Positions 1 to 11,261 of a stretch of DNA of 64,000 bases are shown here, one piece after another. This DNA is from Atrina japonica (lineage: Eukaryota > Mollusca > Bivalvia > Pterioida > Pinnidae). The first letter of the stretch is position 1. The number at the start of each line of letters is the position of its first letter. Both the position numbers and the translations under genes were made by a program. Under the pieces are notes generated by a model. That model saw only the letters and a list, made by a program, of their open reading frames with translations, did not search any database and had not been told where the DNA came from. The stretch covers positions 555,001-619,000 of the forward strand of contig BROG01000079.1 of NCBI GenBank assembly GCA_030159075.1. Direction: 5' to 3'.

Positions 1-699
1 CCTTTAAAATTGAAACAATTAGTAGATGATCGGTCTTTCCACAATTACAAAAACAGAATCTTACATTTGTAGCTGTAAAATATCCTAAAATTATCAAGGT
101 AGTTTAGACATAACCAAAATGAAAATTTTCAGGGTAATTTAGGCATAACCAAAAACCGTTCAAACAAACATTTGTTATATAATCTCCCTTTCTAACAGAC
201 CTCACAAATTACTTACCGTCAGTCTGTTTAATACTACATATAAATACTTGATTATATAATTTCATTTGCAATCTATAATTTGACACTCACATACATAGTC
301 TTAATAGCGAGACTTTGTTAAGACTGTTTTCAACATATAGGTTGAAAATGTCAAATACGTTTCATTTATTTTTTTCAATAGTTCGTGCTTGTATTTGTGT
401 TTGGCAAATCCGTTGAGCACAGCCTATATAGTTATCTTTTAAGTTCGATTATCAGCTTTACCAAACGTTCTCATATGATTTAGTCAGTTCAGTAAGTGAT
501 CATTTCATATTCAGACACGCAAATTACTTAATAATGTATTTATGCACCAAAACATGACGAATTGATTATAAACTACTTTGAGAGAATTTTGCAATCGATA
601 CAATATTTATGTGTGCCAATATTATGAGATCTGGGATATTTAATTTCTTATTCGATTTTGGTTTTGGTGTTATTTTATTTCGCTTTTTTTTTTAATCAT
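1..699. other. AT-rich DNA, nothing recognised
   Basis: I see no convincing gene, structured repeat or RNA gene here. It is probably Xlox intron if the first Xlox exon lies upstream of the window. Confidence 0.4.
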
Positions 700-830
700 A
701 GTGTTTTACACGAAACTAAACATTTTGTCATTTATATGGTGGTTTCCAGTGTTTAAATGGTGAAGCAGAGAACTCGATTGCAATGTACTCGGGAAGGGAC
801 CACGTTTCTTATACAGAAAATAAAATATAT
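700..830 (-). mobile_element. tRNA-derived SINE, 5'-truncated copy
   Basis: The tail 'TTTACACGAAAC...' and the body words TATATGGTGG, AGAGAACTCG and CAATGTACTCGGGAAG match the SINE family found throughout the window. The tRNA-like head that would lie to the right is missing. Confidence 0.7.
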
Positions 831-1142
831 ACCCGGTATGCACGTGAATCTGTATTGCACATGCCTCAGTGACAGCTATTTGTCCATAAACACATATATT
901 ACTACAGGTAAATGACAGGTAGATTCCGATAATAAGGCCTATTAATTGTTACAAATATATAAAATTGAATGTTGACATGTTTTAGCACAGTAGTTGTCAG
1001 GTAGTACACCTTTGTTTCCGATTTGACAATTGATATTCGACGAGCGTAGTAGATGCTTCTCCCTAACACATCTGACCACGACATTTTTAGAGCCCCACGC
1101 AATTGTGGTATTTGTTTTTACGGAGGTTGTTTTCTATTCCTA

Positions 1143-1193
1143 TTCTTATTATTATTATTATTATTATTATTATCATTTTTATTATTATTTCCT
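1143..1193. repeat. (ATT)n microsatellite
   Basis: About 16 trinucleotide units with a few interruptions. Confidence 0.9.
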
Positions 1194-1559
1194 TTTTGTA
1201 TTTTTATATAATCGTTTATGTGTTTGAGTGTTTAGGAAGTATATTAATATTATTTTACATCATTCACATATAAAGTTTTGCGTCACACTTATGATTTTCC
1301 TGTGAAAATGAATAAATACGTTGAGTACGTACTCAAACTTTTTTTAATCGTAAGTTTTAAGTTTTCTTCACTTTTGTATCTTTTTTTACAATTAAACATC
1401 GTCATTATACAAGCATGTCCAGTAACAGAATGAAATTTGCGTGTTTTACCTTAGAATCATAAAAAGTGAGTTGAGCTTGAGTATTGGGTACATCTGGTGA
1501 TTTCGGGCCCTGAAGTTTTGTGCAATGTTTCTATGGTGGCTGATTCGTGCCATCTCGAC

Positions 1560-1712
1560 TTTTCGACTCGAAAACTCGCTAATTAACCAGTTTTCGGGGC
1601 GAAAAATATCTAATTAGCGGGTTTACGGGGGCCAAAACTCGCTAATAAGCGAGTTTTTCTACTTTTCGCCTCTCCAAGCGAAAAGTCGCTAATTAGCGAG
1701 TTTTAGGGGCAA
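1560..1712. repeat. Cluster of imperfect palindromes CTCGCTAATTAGCGAG
   Basis: Four degenerate copies of AACTCGCTAATTAGCGAGTT alternate with TTTCGGGGCGAAAA-like spacers, at about 1572, 1608, 1637 and 1688. Each copy can fold on itself and most carry TAATTA or TAATAA at the centre. The array is GC-richer than its surroundings. Origin unknown; it may be a mobile-element fragment. Confidence 0.75.
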
Positions 1713-3317
1713 ACACAAATCAGTAACCATATGTTTCACATTGTCAAGGTTACACTGGATCAACTTATTTGTCCAATAGGCAAGAACTAAGTGGCAACAC
1801 AGGACACTAAAACGTTTGTCTTTTACCTGTCAAGTTAAATCATTTAAAAGTGTCATCATGTTACAGTAATTACAGATTTACTAATATATACATATCTTAT
1901 CTTTAAATTTGTGACTTTATTGATTTATTTACGCTTAATCAAAAAAGTATAATACGCTTATAACGAAGTTATAAATACCACACGTGCACGACGAATGCAT
2001 TTGTTGCAATGGTATAGTATGTCTGTGCGGGGTGATTGAATATTCTTCGTTACGTTTTGGGTTTTCGCGGGAATTCATCCTGTTATTATTGTTACCTTTT
2101 TCATTTTCATCACTTCCTGTTACATAATTATAACCTATGACCTTTCTATTTCATTGTCATTTGCTTCATCGTTTTGTAGCTTTTATCGTGTCGTTCTACA
2201 AAAAATGCAAGCCCGTCGAAACAAGATGGGGGTTTAACACCCATTCACCAAATAGTCGACACTGCATGGTTCAAATTGTATTATCATTACACACAAATAG
2301 TATCCTGTCGTCTGCAATTAGTCGATAAAGTACTATCATTTCCTGTAACACCCCTCCCCCTCCCCCAATATGAATGCCGTTCCGACGGGCCTTCAATGGC
2401 AAATTGACACCTTCACCCCATTTTATTGTAATTCTTGACATTCATGTATACACATACATCCAGAATTTGACAGTAATGCTTTACCGTTGAGTTTTGCGTA
2501 CATATTTGGCGTTTTCCGTCATGCATACCATTTTGACCAAAGCGATACCCGTTAAAACATTTGATGGTGATACGACTGCATAGTTTTATGTAATATTCAC
2601 AAATATCATTACATAATACCTCATACTATTAATTTTCATGTTTTATTTAGTTTCTCTTTGTCAAGAAAAGCAATGAAATATTTTATAAGGTGATATACTG
2701 CATACCTAATTTTCCATTACGTTTCCGACACTTTAGAAGTCTTTAAACAAAGCGTTAAATCAATGGTGTAAAATTTAAGAACGAAAAAGTAACAGAACGA
2801 ATATTATGCTAATTTGTCATGCTCACATTAGTAATTTGTTTCACATTTATATCAATCAGGACATTCCACTCCTGATTAGCAATACTTACTGTATGAAAAT
2901 ACGTAAACTAAATCCACTCATTCTTCCCCATTAATCATAATAAACGAAGATATTTGGAGATTCTAATATGCAAGTAATCATTCTCAACTATTAAATAAAT
3001 GTAAACTTTTTTTAAAAACATTTGATTATTTGTTTATTTGGCCAGGATTTCCGCACTGGTGACGAAATATCATGCACACACAACAATACACAACGTTAGC
3101 AATACACATTTTACACTTTCGTACAGCCACATGCATTTGGACATTAATTTTACCGACCTTCAATATAAACTTAAATGTGTTATTTTATAATTCCATGAGC
3201 AAAATGCTCCCATCAGTAATGGCATCAAAATCCAATCATACTGCAACTGAAGAAAATTAGTTTTTATGGAAGATAACGAAAGAAAATTGAAGAGAAATTA
3301 GGCACTTCTGAAATCCA
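1713..3317. other. Non-coding; short dispersed motif at 2345-2395
   Basis: No gene is recognised. The segment CCCCAATATGAATGCCGTTC at about 2363-2395 recurs at about 48177-48205 with few changes, marking a small dispersed repeat. Otherwise the sequence is unremarkable and AT-rich. Confidence 0.45.
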
Positions 3318-3640
3318 CTTTAATGGGGTATTATTTGAGTTTAACAAAATAATTATTTCGATTTTTTCTACTTTTACTACTTGTACTTGAACATGATGTA
3401 CAATAACAAATAACAAATAATAACATCGGCAAAAAGAACTAATATCCCTAAATATTTTGTAAAAATATCACCAGTCCACTGTGGTTTGTATACATAAATG
3501 TTAAGGCTGAATGAATCAATTGCCAAACTGTGATTTTCAAGTAATTTTCACAAAGTATACAGGGATTTAAGAATTGCTATGCCTGTGTATATCTCTTTTT
3601 GTTATAATTGTATATCAATCTAAGTAGTAAAAAGGGCCGT
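3318..3640 (+). mobile_element. Long-inverted-repeat MITE (family A), diverged copy
   Basis: It begins TTAATGGGGTATTA, contains the family words TACTTGTACTTGA, GATGTACAATAACAAAT and CACAAAGTATACAGG, and decays after the right arm (ATATCAATCTAAGTAG). It matches the better preserved copies at 15265 and 55401. Confidence 0.7.
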
Positions 3641-4039
3641 CAATAATATTCATGAGATAGGACGCGTTCGTTTCAAATAGTTATGTGTACATGTATTTCT
3701 AAAACTTTGCAACAAGTACAAATTGCAAAATGTGATTTTATTCCATTTGATCATGAGATTTCCATCTCAGAAAAAAAATCATGAAAGTGCTCAGAAAAAA
3801 AATCTGAAAGTGAAAAGACATGTTTTTCTTATTTTCAAGAAAGTCATAGGAAACGTGTTGGAAAGTATATTAAAAACATGACAGGAATATCATTTATTTT
3901 GCAAATAAATATGTGTGGAATCTTATATTGGGTCCAAAGGTCAGCGTATCAGCCCGTGATTTCCTTGAAATAAAATCATTCAGATTGAACCATTCACACT
4001 AAATCCATTTCGATTATCAATTTTGTTCAACTGATAGAC

Positions 4040-4041
<2 letters not shown>

Positions 4042-4127
<86 letters not shown>
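4042..4127. repeat. (CT)n microsatellite
   Basis: An uninterrupted dinucleotide run of about 43 units. Confidence 0.97.
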
Positions 4128-4134
<7 letters not shown>

Positions 4135-4828
4135 GACTATCTCTAACACACTTCCAATATCAGCATTTTTTGAGCCGCATGCATATATAGTTGGTGTATT
4201 GTTACCTAGCGTAGAGCAACCATCAACGCTTGTCAAAATGTCCGTTGATTTTTCCCTCGTACTTTTAAGTCGTCAAAATCCCACAAGATATCGCAAAATC
4301 TGTTAAGCCCTATTCTATTAATTGCAATGTTATGTCTAGCGTTGTTCCCACTGATTTGAAGATCTGTACTAGGGTCCCTATATGGTATAGGTATGTGTTT
4401 TGCGGGGAACACCTGCGATTTTCTACACGACAGGAGATCATCGATCCGGTCATGTTTTGACAGTTCCTTCAAATCAAAGTAAATATGAAGATTAATCCGC
4501 CGTATATGTAATACTATAATTAGAACTAATACATGTACTCAATGGTTTTGTTTTCCCGGCGAGTTTTCAAACAAATATAGAAACGAAAATTCGATAAATA
4601 TGACATGTAGAACTGAAATATGTTGCGTACTTAATCCCAGTGCTCCGGAAATATGTTGCCATGATCTCTAAAACTACACTCCACAAGGCTTGACGTACGT
4701 TCTCTGGGGTACTGTAACAATAATCGTGACTGAATAATGAAATGTATAACGAGTCTGGTGAAGTTAATTTAATGAAAATGCTAGAGAGAGACTTTAATAT
4801 GAACGATTATCCGGAGACACACAGAAAG

Positions 4829-5070
4829 TCCGAGGAAATATATATTGACTGGATAGAGAGCTTCGCGCTTTAAACTATAAAGTACCTCGCCTCTATAGTC
4901 ACCGCGGGTTTGCGTTATGCTTGAAAAGCTTATTTTGTGAGAAACTTTGCCAGTTGCGGGAAGCTGGTGGTCTCTTCTTGGGTACATTATAACCGGGTTC
5001 TCTCCTCCACCTTAAAAACCTGCCGCCACCATAAAAGTGAAAAAAAAAAATGTTGAGTGTGGTGTAAAAA
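4829..5070 (+). mobile_element. tRNA-derived SINE, near full length
   Basis: A tRNA-like head (ACTGGATAGAGAGCTTCGCG, a decayed box A, then GCGGGTTTGCG at the box B position) is followed by the family body AAGCTTATTTTGTGAGAAAC, a GGTCTCTTCTTGGGTACATT block, and the tail with an A-run and TGTTGAGTGTGGTG. Confidence 0.75.
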
Positions 5071-5103
5071 TACTAAAGTATTTAAAATAAAATAAAAATT
5101 AGA

Positions 5104-5202
5104 CTTGGTCTCTTCCCGGGTACTTTGTAACCGAGTTCTCCCATCCAACATTTAAAATTAGTCGCCACCGTATGTCTGAAAAAAATTGTAGAGTGTGTCA
5201 TA
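5104..5202 (+). mobile_element. tRNA-derived SINE, 5'-truncated, in tandem with previous copy
   Basis: Only the 3' half is present (GGTCTCTTCCCGGGTAC through GTCGCCACCGTATGTCTGAA and the TTGTAGAGTGTGTCATA tail). It follows the full copy by about 35 bp and is followed by a long CT microsatellite. Confidence 0.75.
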
Positions 5203-5233
5203 GAAATCAAAAACCGAAACATCTAAAAACAAA

Positions 5234-5360
<127 letters not shown>

Positions 5361-6083
5361 GAGGAGGTACATTAAAAAGTAACAATATTTAAAAAATAAT
5401 AATAATAAGATGAACGCAATAACATGTATTGCATGCCGTAGCGATCCAAAACGCTGTAAAACCTCGGTAATACGAGGTGGTGGGATAAATTCAAGTACCG
5501 TCAGAAACATGTCAGGGAATATAGATTTTGTGTGTTGTTGTAAGAATTATACTTGTCAAAAGCTTAAATGTTTTCACTCGTGTAGATCAACTTTACACGG
5601 GTTATCACACTGGCTTGAGACCTTGGCGGATATTGTGGCATTTAAATTGAGTTTCGTATGATAAATGATATTTAAATTCAAATTCACTATTCTTATCCTG
5701 TCTATGGTTTAAAAATGTACTCAAGAAGACAGGTAGATGTATGACCACCACACTTATAATATCCATTTTAACCGTTCGTGGTTGCAGAGGAGTGAATTAC
5801 TATCTTCCTTCAAACTTAATGATTTGACCACAGTTTTATTGAGATCCGTTAATTTATTTGCAAAGCCTTGAAATAACGTTGAGTGGACTGTTAGAGCATA
5901 ATTATGTAAAACGAAGTATCTAGACGAGCAAATGGGATTTTACAAACATTTTATTTCGAATTATGACTATTCATTTTCATAGAAATAAATATTTCGTTTC
6001 GGCAGATTTGTTTTTCAAACAAGAAAAAATATTTCACCTTCGAATATCTATCAATTTCATATTATCACATTAAGATTATTTAT

Positions 6084-6084
<1 letters not shown>

Positions 6085-6131
<47 letters not shown>
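6085..6131. repeat. (GT)n microsatellite
   Basis: About 23 GT units. Confidence 0.95.
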
Positions 6132-6133
<2 letters not shown>

Positions 6134-6245
6134 ACGTATATGCAAGCATGCATGTATGCATGTAGATATATTATATAATTACTTATAACAACTTTCTAAA
6201 ATATCTAGTCTAAATATGGGCCAGGGCAAGCTCCTGAAAACTACT

Positions 6246-6364
6246 ATCATGTTCCTACTTTTTGATTTACCGGGGATTTTACCAAAAAATGGGAGCATGT
6301 TAATTATTATCATGTTCCCACTTTTTGGTAAAACCCCTGGTAAATCAAAAAGAGGAAACATGAT
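6246..6364. repeat. Long hairpin: 54-bp inverted repeat with 11-nt loop
   Basis: Arm 6246-6299 (TTTTTGATTTACCGGGGATT core) pairs with arm 6311-6364 (CCCCTGGTAAATCAAAAAGA core) with only a few mismatches, and the loop is TTAATTATTAT-like. It lies about 460 bp before the HSF-like ATG. It could be a tiny MITE or a hairpin-RNA source; no sister copy was seen in the window. Confidence 0.85.
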
Positions 6365-6626
6365 ACAACTGATACCTGCTTTTAAAGTAGAATATTTAAC
6401 ATAAACAATGTTGGTTTGATCACCATTATATATAGATTGTATTCGAATACTCCACTGATTCTTCATTTTTCTGAAACCCATTATTCCATGTATGACCCAG
6501 TCACTATAGGCCTAAACAACACTAGCATTAACAATCAGCGATCCATTAATTTACACCAAACTTTTAGTTTTAAAAAAATCATACAAAACAATAAAGAACC
6601 TGTGTCGGAGAACCTGCATGTATACG

Positions 6627-6690
6627 TGACGTCATGACAGTCTGCAATAAGTGACGTCACAAATATTTGCAGAGTTTTTCCACATGACGT
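6627..6690 (+). promoter_or_regulatory. Twin CRE (TGACGTCA) sites upstream of the HSF-like gene
   Basis: Two perfect full cAMP-response elements TGACGTCA occur at 6627-6634 and 6652-6659, 25 bp apart, followed by a half site TGACGTAT at 6685-6692. They lie 162-194 bp before the ATG at 6821. CREB/CREM/ATF bZIP dimers bind this palindrome. No clear TATA box is visible near a predictable start, and the transcription start is not known. The pairing and position suggest a promoter for the HSF-like gene; this is inference. Confidence 0.55.
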
Positions 6691-6820
6691 ATGGCTGATG
6701 TAAACAAATGTCTGTTACATCGAATGTTATTATCGTCTGGTCCGGGTCAACATAGATCTGTAGATATCTGGTGAACAAGACTGAATATCATAGTGACTAT
6801 CGCTGATATTATATTCTACG

Positions 6821-7786
6821 ATGTCAACTGATTCGCCCAAATTGATCAATTTCCAAAAGTCGCAATGTGTGCCTCGTGTTCGTCTAAGGATGGATCACAA
6901 GGAACGGTTCCCGGAAAAACTTTATGACGTTGCAAATGATGGATACTTGGTGTCTTGGAATGGGTGTGGAACGGCTGTAATTGTAAATGAAAGTGAATTT
7001 GAGGAAAAGGTACTGTCGTGTTATCCAGGATTTGTTCAAATTCCATCATTTTTAAACCTTAGAAGACTTTTCCGTGAATATGGTTTTCATTGGGAATTCG
7101 CTGACGCTGAGGAGTCCACTATGGAATTTTCTCATGAATGTTTTAAACATGGCCATCGACATTTGCTATCGGAAATTCAAACGAGACGGAAATCCTTCAA
7201 CAAACCCGCTAAGGTAATGTCAGAATTTCAAAAGCGGGTTGCTGAGTTGTGTGCTTTAGACGAGGACTCGAATGGGGAAAGTAAACAATATAAAACACGG
7301 ACGCGAACCGGATCAGTAAAGCGTTTAAATTACATGAAATTCGAATACGATACCCCAAGTCCTAGCATTGATGACGACTGTTCCCGAAGTGATCATTCAT
7401 CGGAATTTTACATAAATGATACGCTGAGTTGTGATGGAAAAAGTGAAACATCGAACAAAGATAATGATTTTAATTTACGTGCAAGAGACATAATGAACTC
7501 ATTTATCAAAAATGAATTTTCATTTGAAGAATTCTGTATATGGGCATTACAAAATCAAAAGAGTTTACTGATGCCAGAGACAACCACTGATTTCTCAAGT
7601 TTTCAAGGAAATCGTAATGATAATCACTATGGATATGTATCCGATACGAAAATCCCGTGTGGTAATTGTGCGTGTTGTCATGCATTTAGTTTCCAGAATA
7701 TACAACCAGTTTATGAAGTAAAGTTAAATCCGGAATACGATTCGGATTTGAGTACTAGTTGTGACAACTCTCAGAAGTGTATATAA
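6821..7786 (+). CDS. HSF-type DNA-binding-domain protein, intronless
   Basis: A single uninterrupted reading frame of 321 codons runs from ATG to TAA. Residues about 29-124 read as a heat-shock-factor DNA-binding domain: an opening RFPEKLYDVAND (family pattern FxxKLWxLV.D), a WNGCGTAVIVNESEFEEKVL strand/helix stretch, the recognition-helix region IPSFLNLRRLFREYGFHWE, and a closing FSHECFKHGHRHLLSEIQ (family FxHPxFxRGxxxLLxxIxR). The domain implies a nuclear sequence-specific DNA-binding protein. There is no HR-A/B hydrophobic heptad repeat as in trimerising HSF1/2, so it resembles the small HSFY/HSFX/HSF5-like group more than canonical HSF; this placement is inference. The rest is hydrophilic and Ser/Asp-rich, with a cysteine cluster CGNCACC near residues 280-286 of unknown role. 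Two CRE palindromes lie about 160-190 bp upstream. The lack of introns fits a retrogene or a naturally intronless family. It probably sits inside the Xlox intron on the same strand. Confidence 0.85.
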   Translation: MSTDSPKLINFQKSQCVPRVRLRMDHKERFPEKLYDVANDGYLVSWNGCGTAVIVNESEFEEKVLSCYPGFVQIPSFLNLRRLFREYGFHWEFADAEESTMEFSHECFKHGHRHLLSEIQTRRKSFNKPAKVMSEFQKRVAELCALDEDSNGESKQYKTRTRTGSVKRLNYMKFEYDTPSPSIDDDCSRSDHSSEFYINDTLSCDGKSETSNKDNDFNLRARDIMNSFIKNEFSFEEFCIWALQNQKSLLMPETTTDFSSFQGNRNDNHYGYVSDTKIPCGNCACCHAFSFQNIQPVYEVKLNPEYDSDLSTSCDNSQKCI

Positions 7787-9544
7787 TTTGAATAGAAAAT
7801 CTTAATCGCAGGTGAATTTTGATAAACTAAAGTCAGAACTTGTTCATTATAAATTATAAGTGTATTTATTTTATGTAAATGTCCCTTTTATGCCAGATGG
7901 GATTAAACTACTAACATAGAATGTTCGTTTGAATACTGTGACAATTAATGAAGGGTGATAGATCTATGATAATTAATTCAGTTTTTCCAGACATTTGTAG
8001 ACTCTTTATTTAGAATCTTGCAGCACCTGTTTTTTTCCTCAGGTTTATTCCATTTTCTATATGTAACCGAATATCAACTTATCGTAGTTTATCAGCCCAA
8101 TGTTTATGTGTTTACATAAATCATTATCAGTGTTAAATCAATTAAACGGTTATTCAGAAAAACTCGAGAATCAAGTGTTCTTTTGTTTACGATGATCTGA
8201 CTTTGGAGCCCATTGAAATTTCAATATTGTTGATGCTAAGATTCTCAGAATAAAAATGCTACAGCCCCGTGTCAAAATTGAGTGAACTGAATTTTTTTTC
8301 CTCATAGCTTACTATGTTAAATCAACTGTTTAAGAATTATTGGCCTGACTTATATACTCGATGAAATCTTGTTAACTTTTGAACATTTGTGTTGAAGTCT
8401 GCTATGGACTATCTTTCTAAATTGGTTTGGAATGTGACAATTTCTTTTCAAGAAAACAGAAAGTATTTGTAAGTGATAAGCGAAATTTGAATCGACATTT
8501 CCTTCTTTGTTCATAGTACCGTGCATGTAAATGGCGTCAACAAATTACTTACGGCAAAGAACAAATGTTTCTTCTCAGAAATAGAGTTTCAAAGAAGTGT
8601 AAAACTAATATCAGATGAAGATGAATAAAATATTTTATAAATTTATACATGTATGTGAATTTTGACAAGAAATGACGCAAGCAAACATTACTTTGTGGCG
8701 GATATTTATAAAACGTTTATTTTAGATAGAAAGCCATGGGAAAGTGACGTTAGTTGACTTTTGGCGTTTGTTCTTAACATGAAGAAGTGAACTAATTACA
8801 CATGAACATACCAGAAAACCACATATTTAATTGAAATGAATTAATAGAATGTCCTGAGTCTGAAACAGGCCAAGACAGACACAAACAATGACTTTAAATA
8901 GAAATGAATTCACAGGGTAGAGGGATCCTTTGTCTGGCATTCGATTTGCCTTGTACGTAAAACCACAATCATTTGGGATAAGATTTTTATCTCTTATACA
9001 GAGTTGTCGGTCCTTGCACTCCTCAACAATCTCCGTCAATGTCTAAAAAGAAGTCTCAAAACACGTGGTCATGTAACCCACAGAATACAAGTATATAAAA
9101 GCAAATAACACAGAGTAAGGAAACTTTTCGGAAAAATATAGTCCCTATATTTATATCCATTTTTAAAATGTATTTTCACCTCAAATAGTGCTTTTTCTAT
9201 ATCAGTATATGTCAGCACTAAAAATATATGCAAAATGACCAATACCTTATAATGAACAAGATTTTTAGTAGATTAATATATTTTGCAAGAATCTGGCAAA
9301 AGTCGAGACGTTCACAGAGATTGCTGAGGAGTTCAAGAACCGATAACACTGTGTAAGAGATTGGATTTAAGTATGCCGAGAGCCATGTCCGATACCACAA
9401 TAAAGCTGTAACATTTTTACATCCCTTATCATGTTTTCCGTAGGTCACTAGTATAGGTCTAAATTCTGATGTTTGTGTGTGTGCGTGCGTGCGTACGTGT
9501 CTGTGTGCGATTTTGAGTTTGCTTCTTTCTTTGTTGTTGTTTTA
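7787..9544. other. Non-coding stretch 3' of the HSF-like gene, repeat-poor
   Basis: No plausible coding exon, RNA gene or recognised repeat is visible. AATAAA occurs at about 8250 and 8622, either of which could serve the HSF-like transcript, but no cleavage context supports one over the other. The stretch is unique-looking AT-rich DNA inside the presumed Xlox intron. Confidence 0.4.
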
Positions 9545-9554
9545 AAGAGGTACC

Positions 9555-9735
9555 ATTGATTCTGAGGAGGAGCTGGCAGATTTTGGAAATAAATATTCTG
9601 GACTTGAAAATATTAAAAATAAATAATCTGTCCTCGACTAGCAAGAAAATAAATAATCTGACCTTAAGTGGTGCCAAAGTTTTGGTAAAAATTAATTAGT
9701 GTTTAAAAATTTTGGGCTCGCTTCGCTCGCCATAT
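9555..9735. repeat. Dispersed repeat with AAATAAATAATCTG units
   Basis: The word AAATAAATAATCTG(T/A)CC occurs twice at about 9615-9665 and a related segment recurs at 11176-11245. It ends in a short self-complementary GC block, GGGCTCGCTTCGCTCGCC, at 9714-9731. A similar GC palindrome (TTTTCGCGTCTCGCTACGCT...) is at 10161-10190. Confidence 0.5.
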
Positions 9736-9932
9736 TTCAATCTTCAATTTTTTACTGCTAGCTCAGTATTTTTTTAATAGTTAAATAGTCTAATATGTAA
9801 TGACTTAAAGTAGATATAATTAAGACGGGTTCATAAGACTCCATCCTGCCAGGTTATATGGATTTACTATATGTACAGTAAATTAAAATAAACTCAAAAG
9901 TCCAGAATTTGGCAAAAAATTATTAAAACCTC

Positions 9933-10113
9933 TACACAGTGGAACCATGCCTAAAGAACACCTTGCTTAGGAGACCACTTCACAATTAAGACCATGAATT
10001 TCCAGTCTCTTAATTAATGTTGAATCAGTACAGAACCTTACTTAAGAGACCACCTCACTAATCAGATCACTTTGAGTTGGATAGGTGGTCTTAATAGCAA
10101 GGTATCGCTGTAT
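9933..10113. mobile_element. MITE with TACAGTGGAACC ends (family C)
   Basis: The left end is ACAGTGGAACCATGCCTAAA and the right end GGTGGTCTTAATAGCAAGGT...CTGTA. Internal CTTAAGAGACCACCTC-type words are arranged as an imperfect inverted repeat. Related copies are at 37452-37608 and 52003-52184. The ends resemble widespread DNA-transposon derivatives in invertebrates; the superfamily is not assignable here. Confidence 0.65.
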
Positions 10114-10667
10114 TTTTAAATAAGAAGTTGGAAAATTAATAAAAATAAATTACCAAAATTTTCGCGTCTCGCTACGCTCGGCGAAAACAACTTTATACTC
10201 ATCCTTCCTTCTAACTTCAAATCATAGATCTGCCCTGGATTTATCTATATATTTTGAATTTCATGGCTTTTGACTACGCTTAGTTTTATTTCAGTTTATC
10301 TCAAAAGTGTTTGCCCTAACATATCAGGAAATAAATTTTCATTTGCGTTTCTTAAGTATGTATGAATATGATCAAAATTTGCATCATATCAAAATATATA
10401 TGATTTTCCATACATTGTGTTATTATCAGCTAGATATATAAAAATTTAATCATCGATGATATCCAATTCTTTACACTGAATGAACGCACCATTTTCACAC
10501 TCACATGTACAGCATCTGGTCCCCCCACTCCAAGAAAACCTTTACACACACCCCCATTGAAAATTCCTGGATCCACCCCTGTAAATGAGAACAACAAAGT
10601 TTGGTTAAAGACATAGTTCAATGTCTGTCTCCATCCATTTGTGCATGTTTGTACACTTATTAAATAC

Positions 10668-10921
10668 TAGAATTTGAATTTTGAATAGTTTTTTATGTCA
10701 CGCTCAACAATTTTTCAGTGGTGGCCAGTTTTTATTAGTGGAGGAGAGAACTTGTTAACAATGTACCGGGAAGATACCACCAGACTTCCGCAAGTAAACT
10801 GGCAAACTTTCTCACAAATATCAGTTTAGTTTCCAGCGGGGATTGCACCTGCGCTGATCAGAAGTAAGAGACTTCATGGTTCAAAGCCCAATGCTCTAAC
10901 TACTCGTCCACAGAGGCCCCA
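10668..10921 (-). mobile_element. tRNA-derived SINE, full length
   Basis: Read on the minus strand, the head carries GTTAGAGCATTGGGCTTTGA and a box-B-like GCAGGTGCAATCC. It is followed by the body (GTTTACTTGCGGAAG, GTACATTGTTAACAAG) and the tail CTGAAAAATTGTTGAGCGTG with ATTCAAAATTCAAATTC at the extreme 3' end. Confidence 0.85.
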
Positions 10922-11261
10922 CAAATACCAGTTAAGGTTTCTAAATTATTGAAATGGGATAGCGTGTAAACTGTTATCTTTCTACGGGTTCCTTATCACA
11001 ATCTTGCCTCACAATTATCCAGTGTACAGTGAGGTTTGTATTTTATAACACTTTCGAATCGAATAATATATACTTATGTTACCCCCCTCAACCTCAACTC
11101 CCCCTTTGAAAAATTTCCAGATCCGCCACTGCACTGTATTATATTTATGACCACATGACAATAGCGACAAAAATGAAGAAAATAAATAATCTGTCCTTGA
11201 CGGTTTGAAAATTGATAATCTGACTACAAAATTTGCCAGTCCCCAACATGCGTCCCCTATG

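Noticed and set aside
4233..4472. 79-codon minus-strand frame
   Set aside because: No family similarity recognised and no supporting context.
6179..6481. Overlapping reading frames on both strands with GNM/PGK-like repeats
   Set aside because: Both arise from the 54-bp inverted repeat at 6246-6364, which makes similar peptides on each strand.
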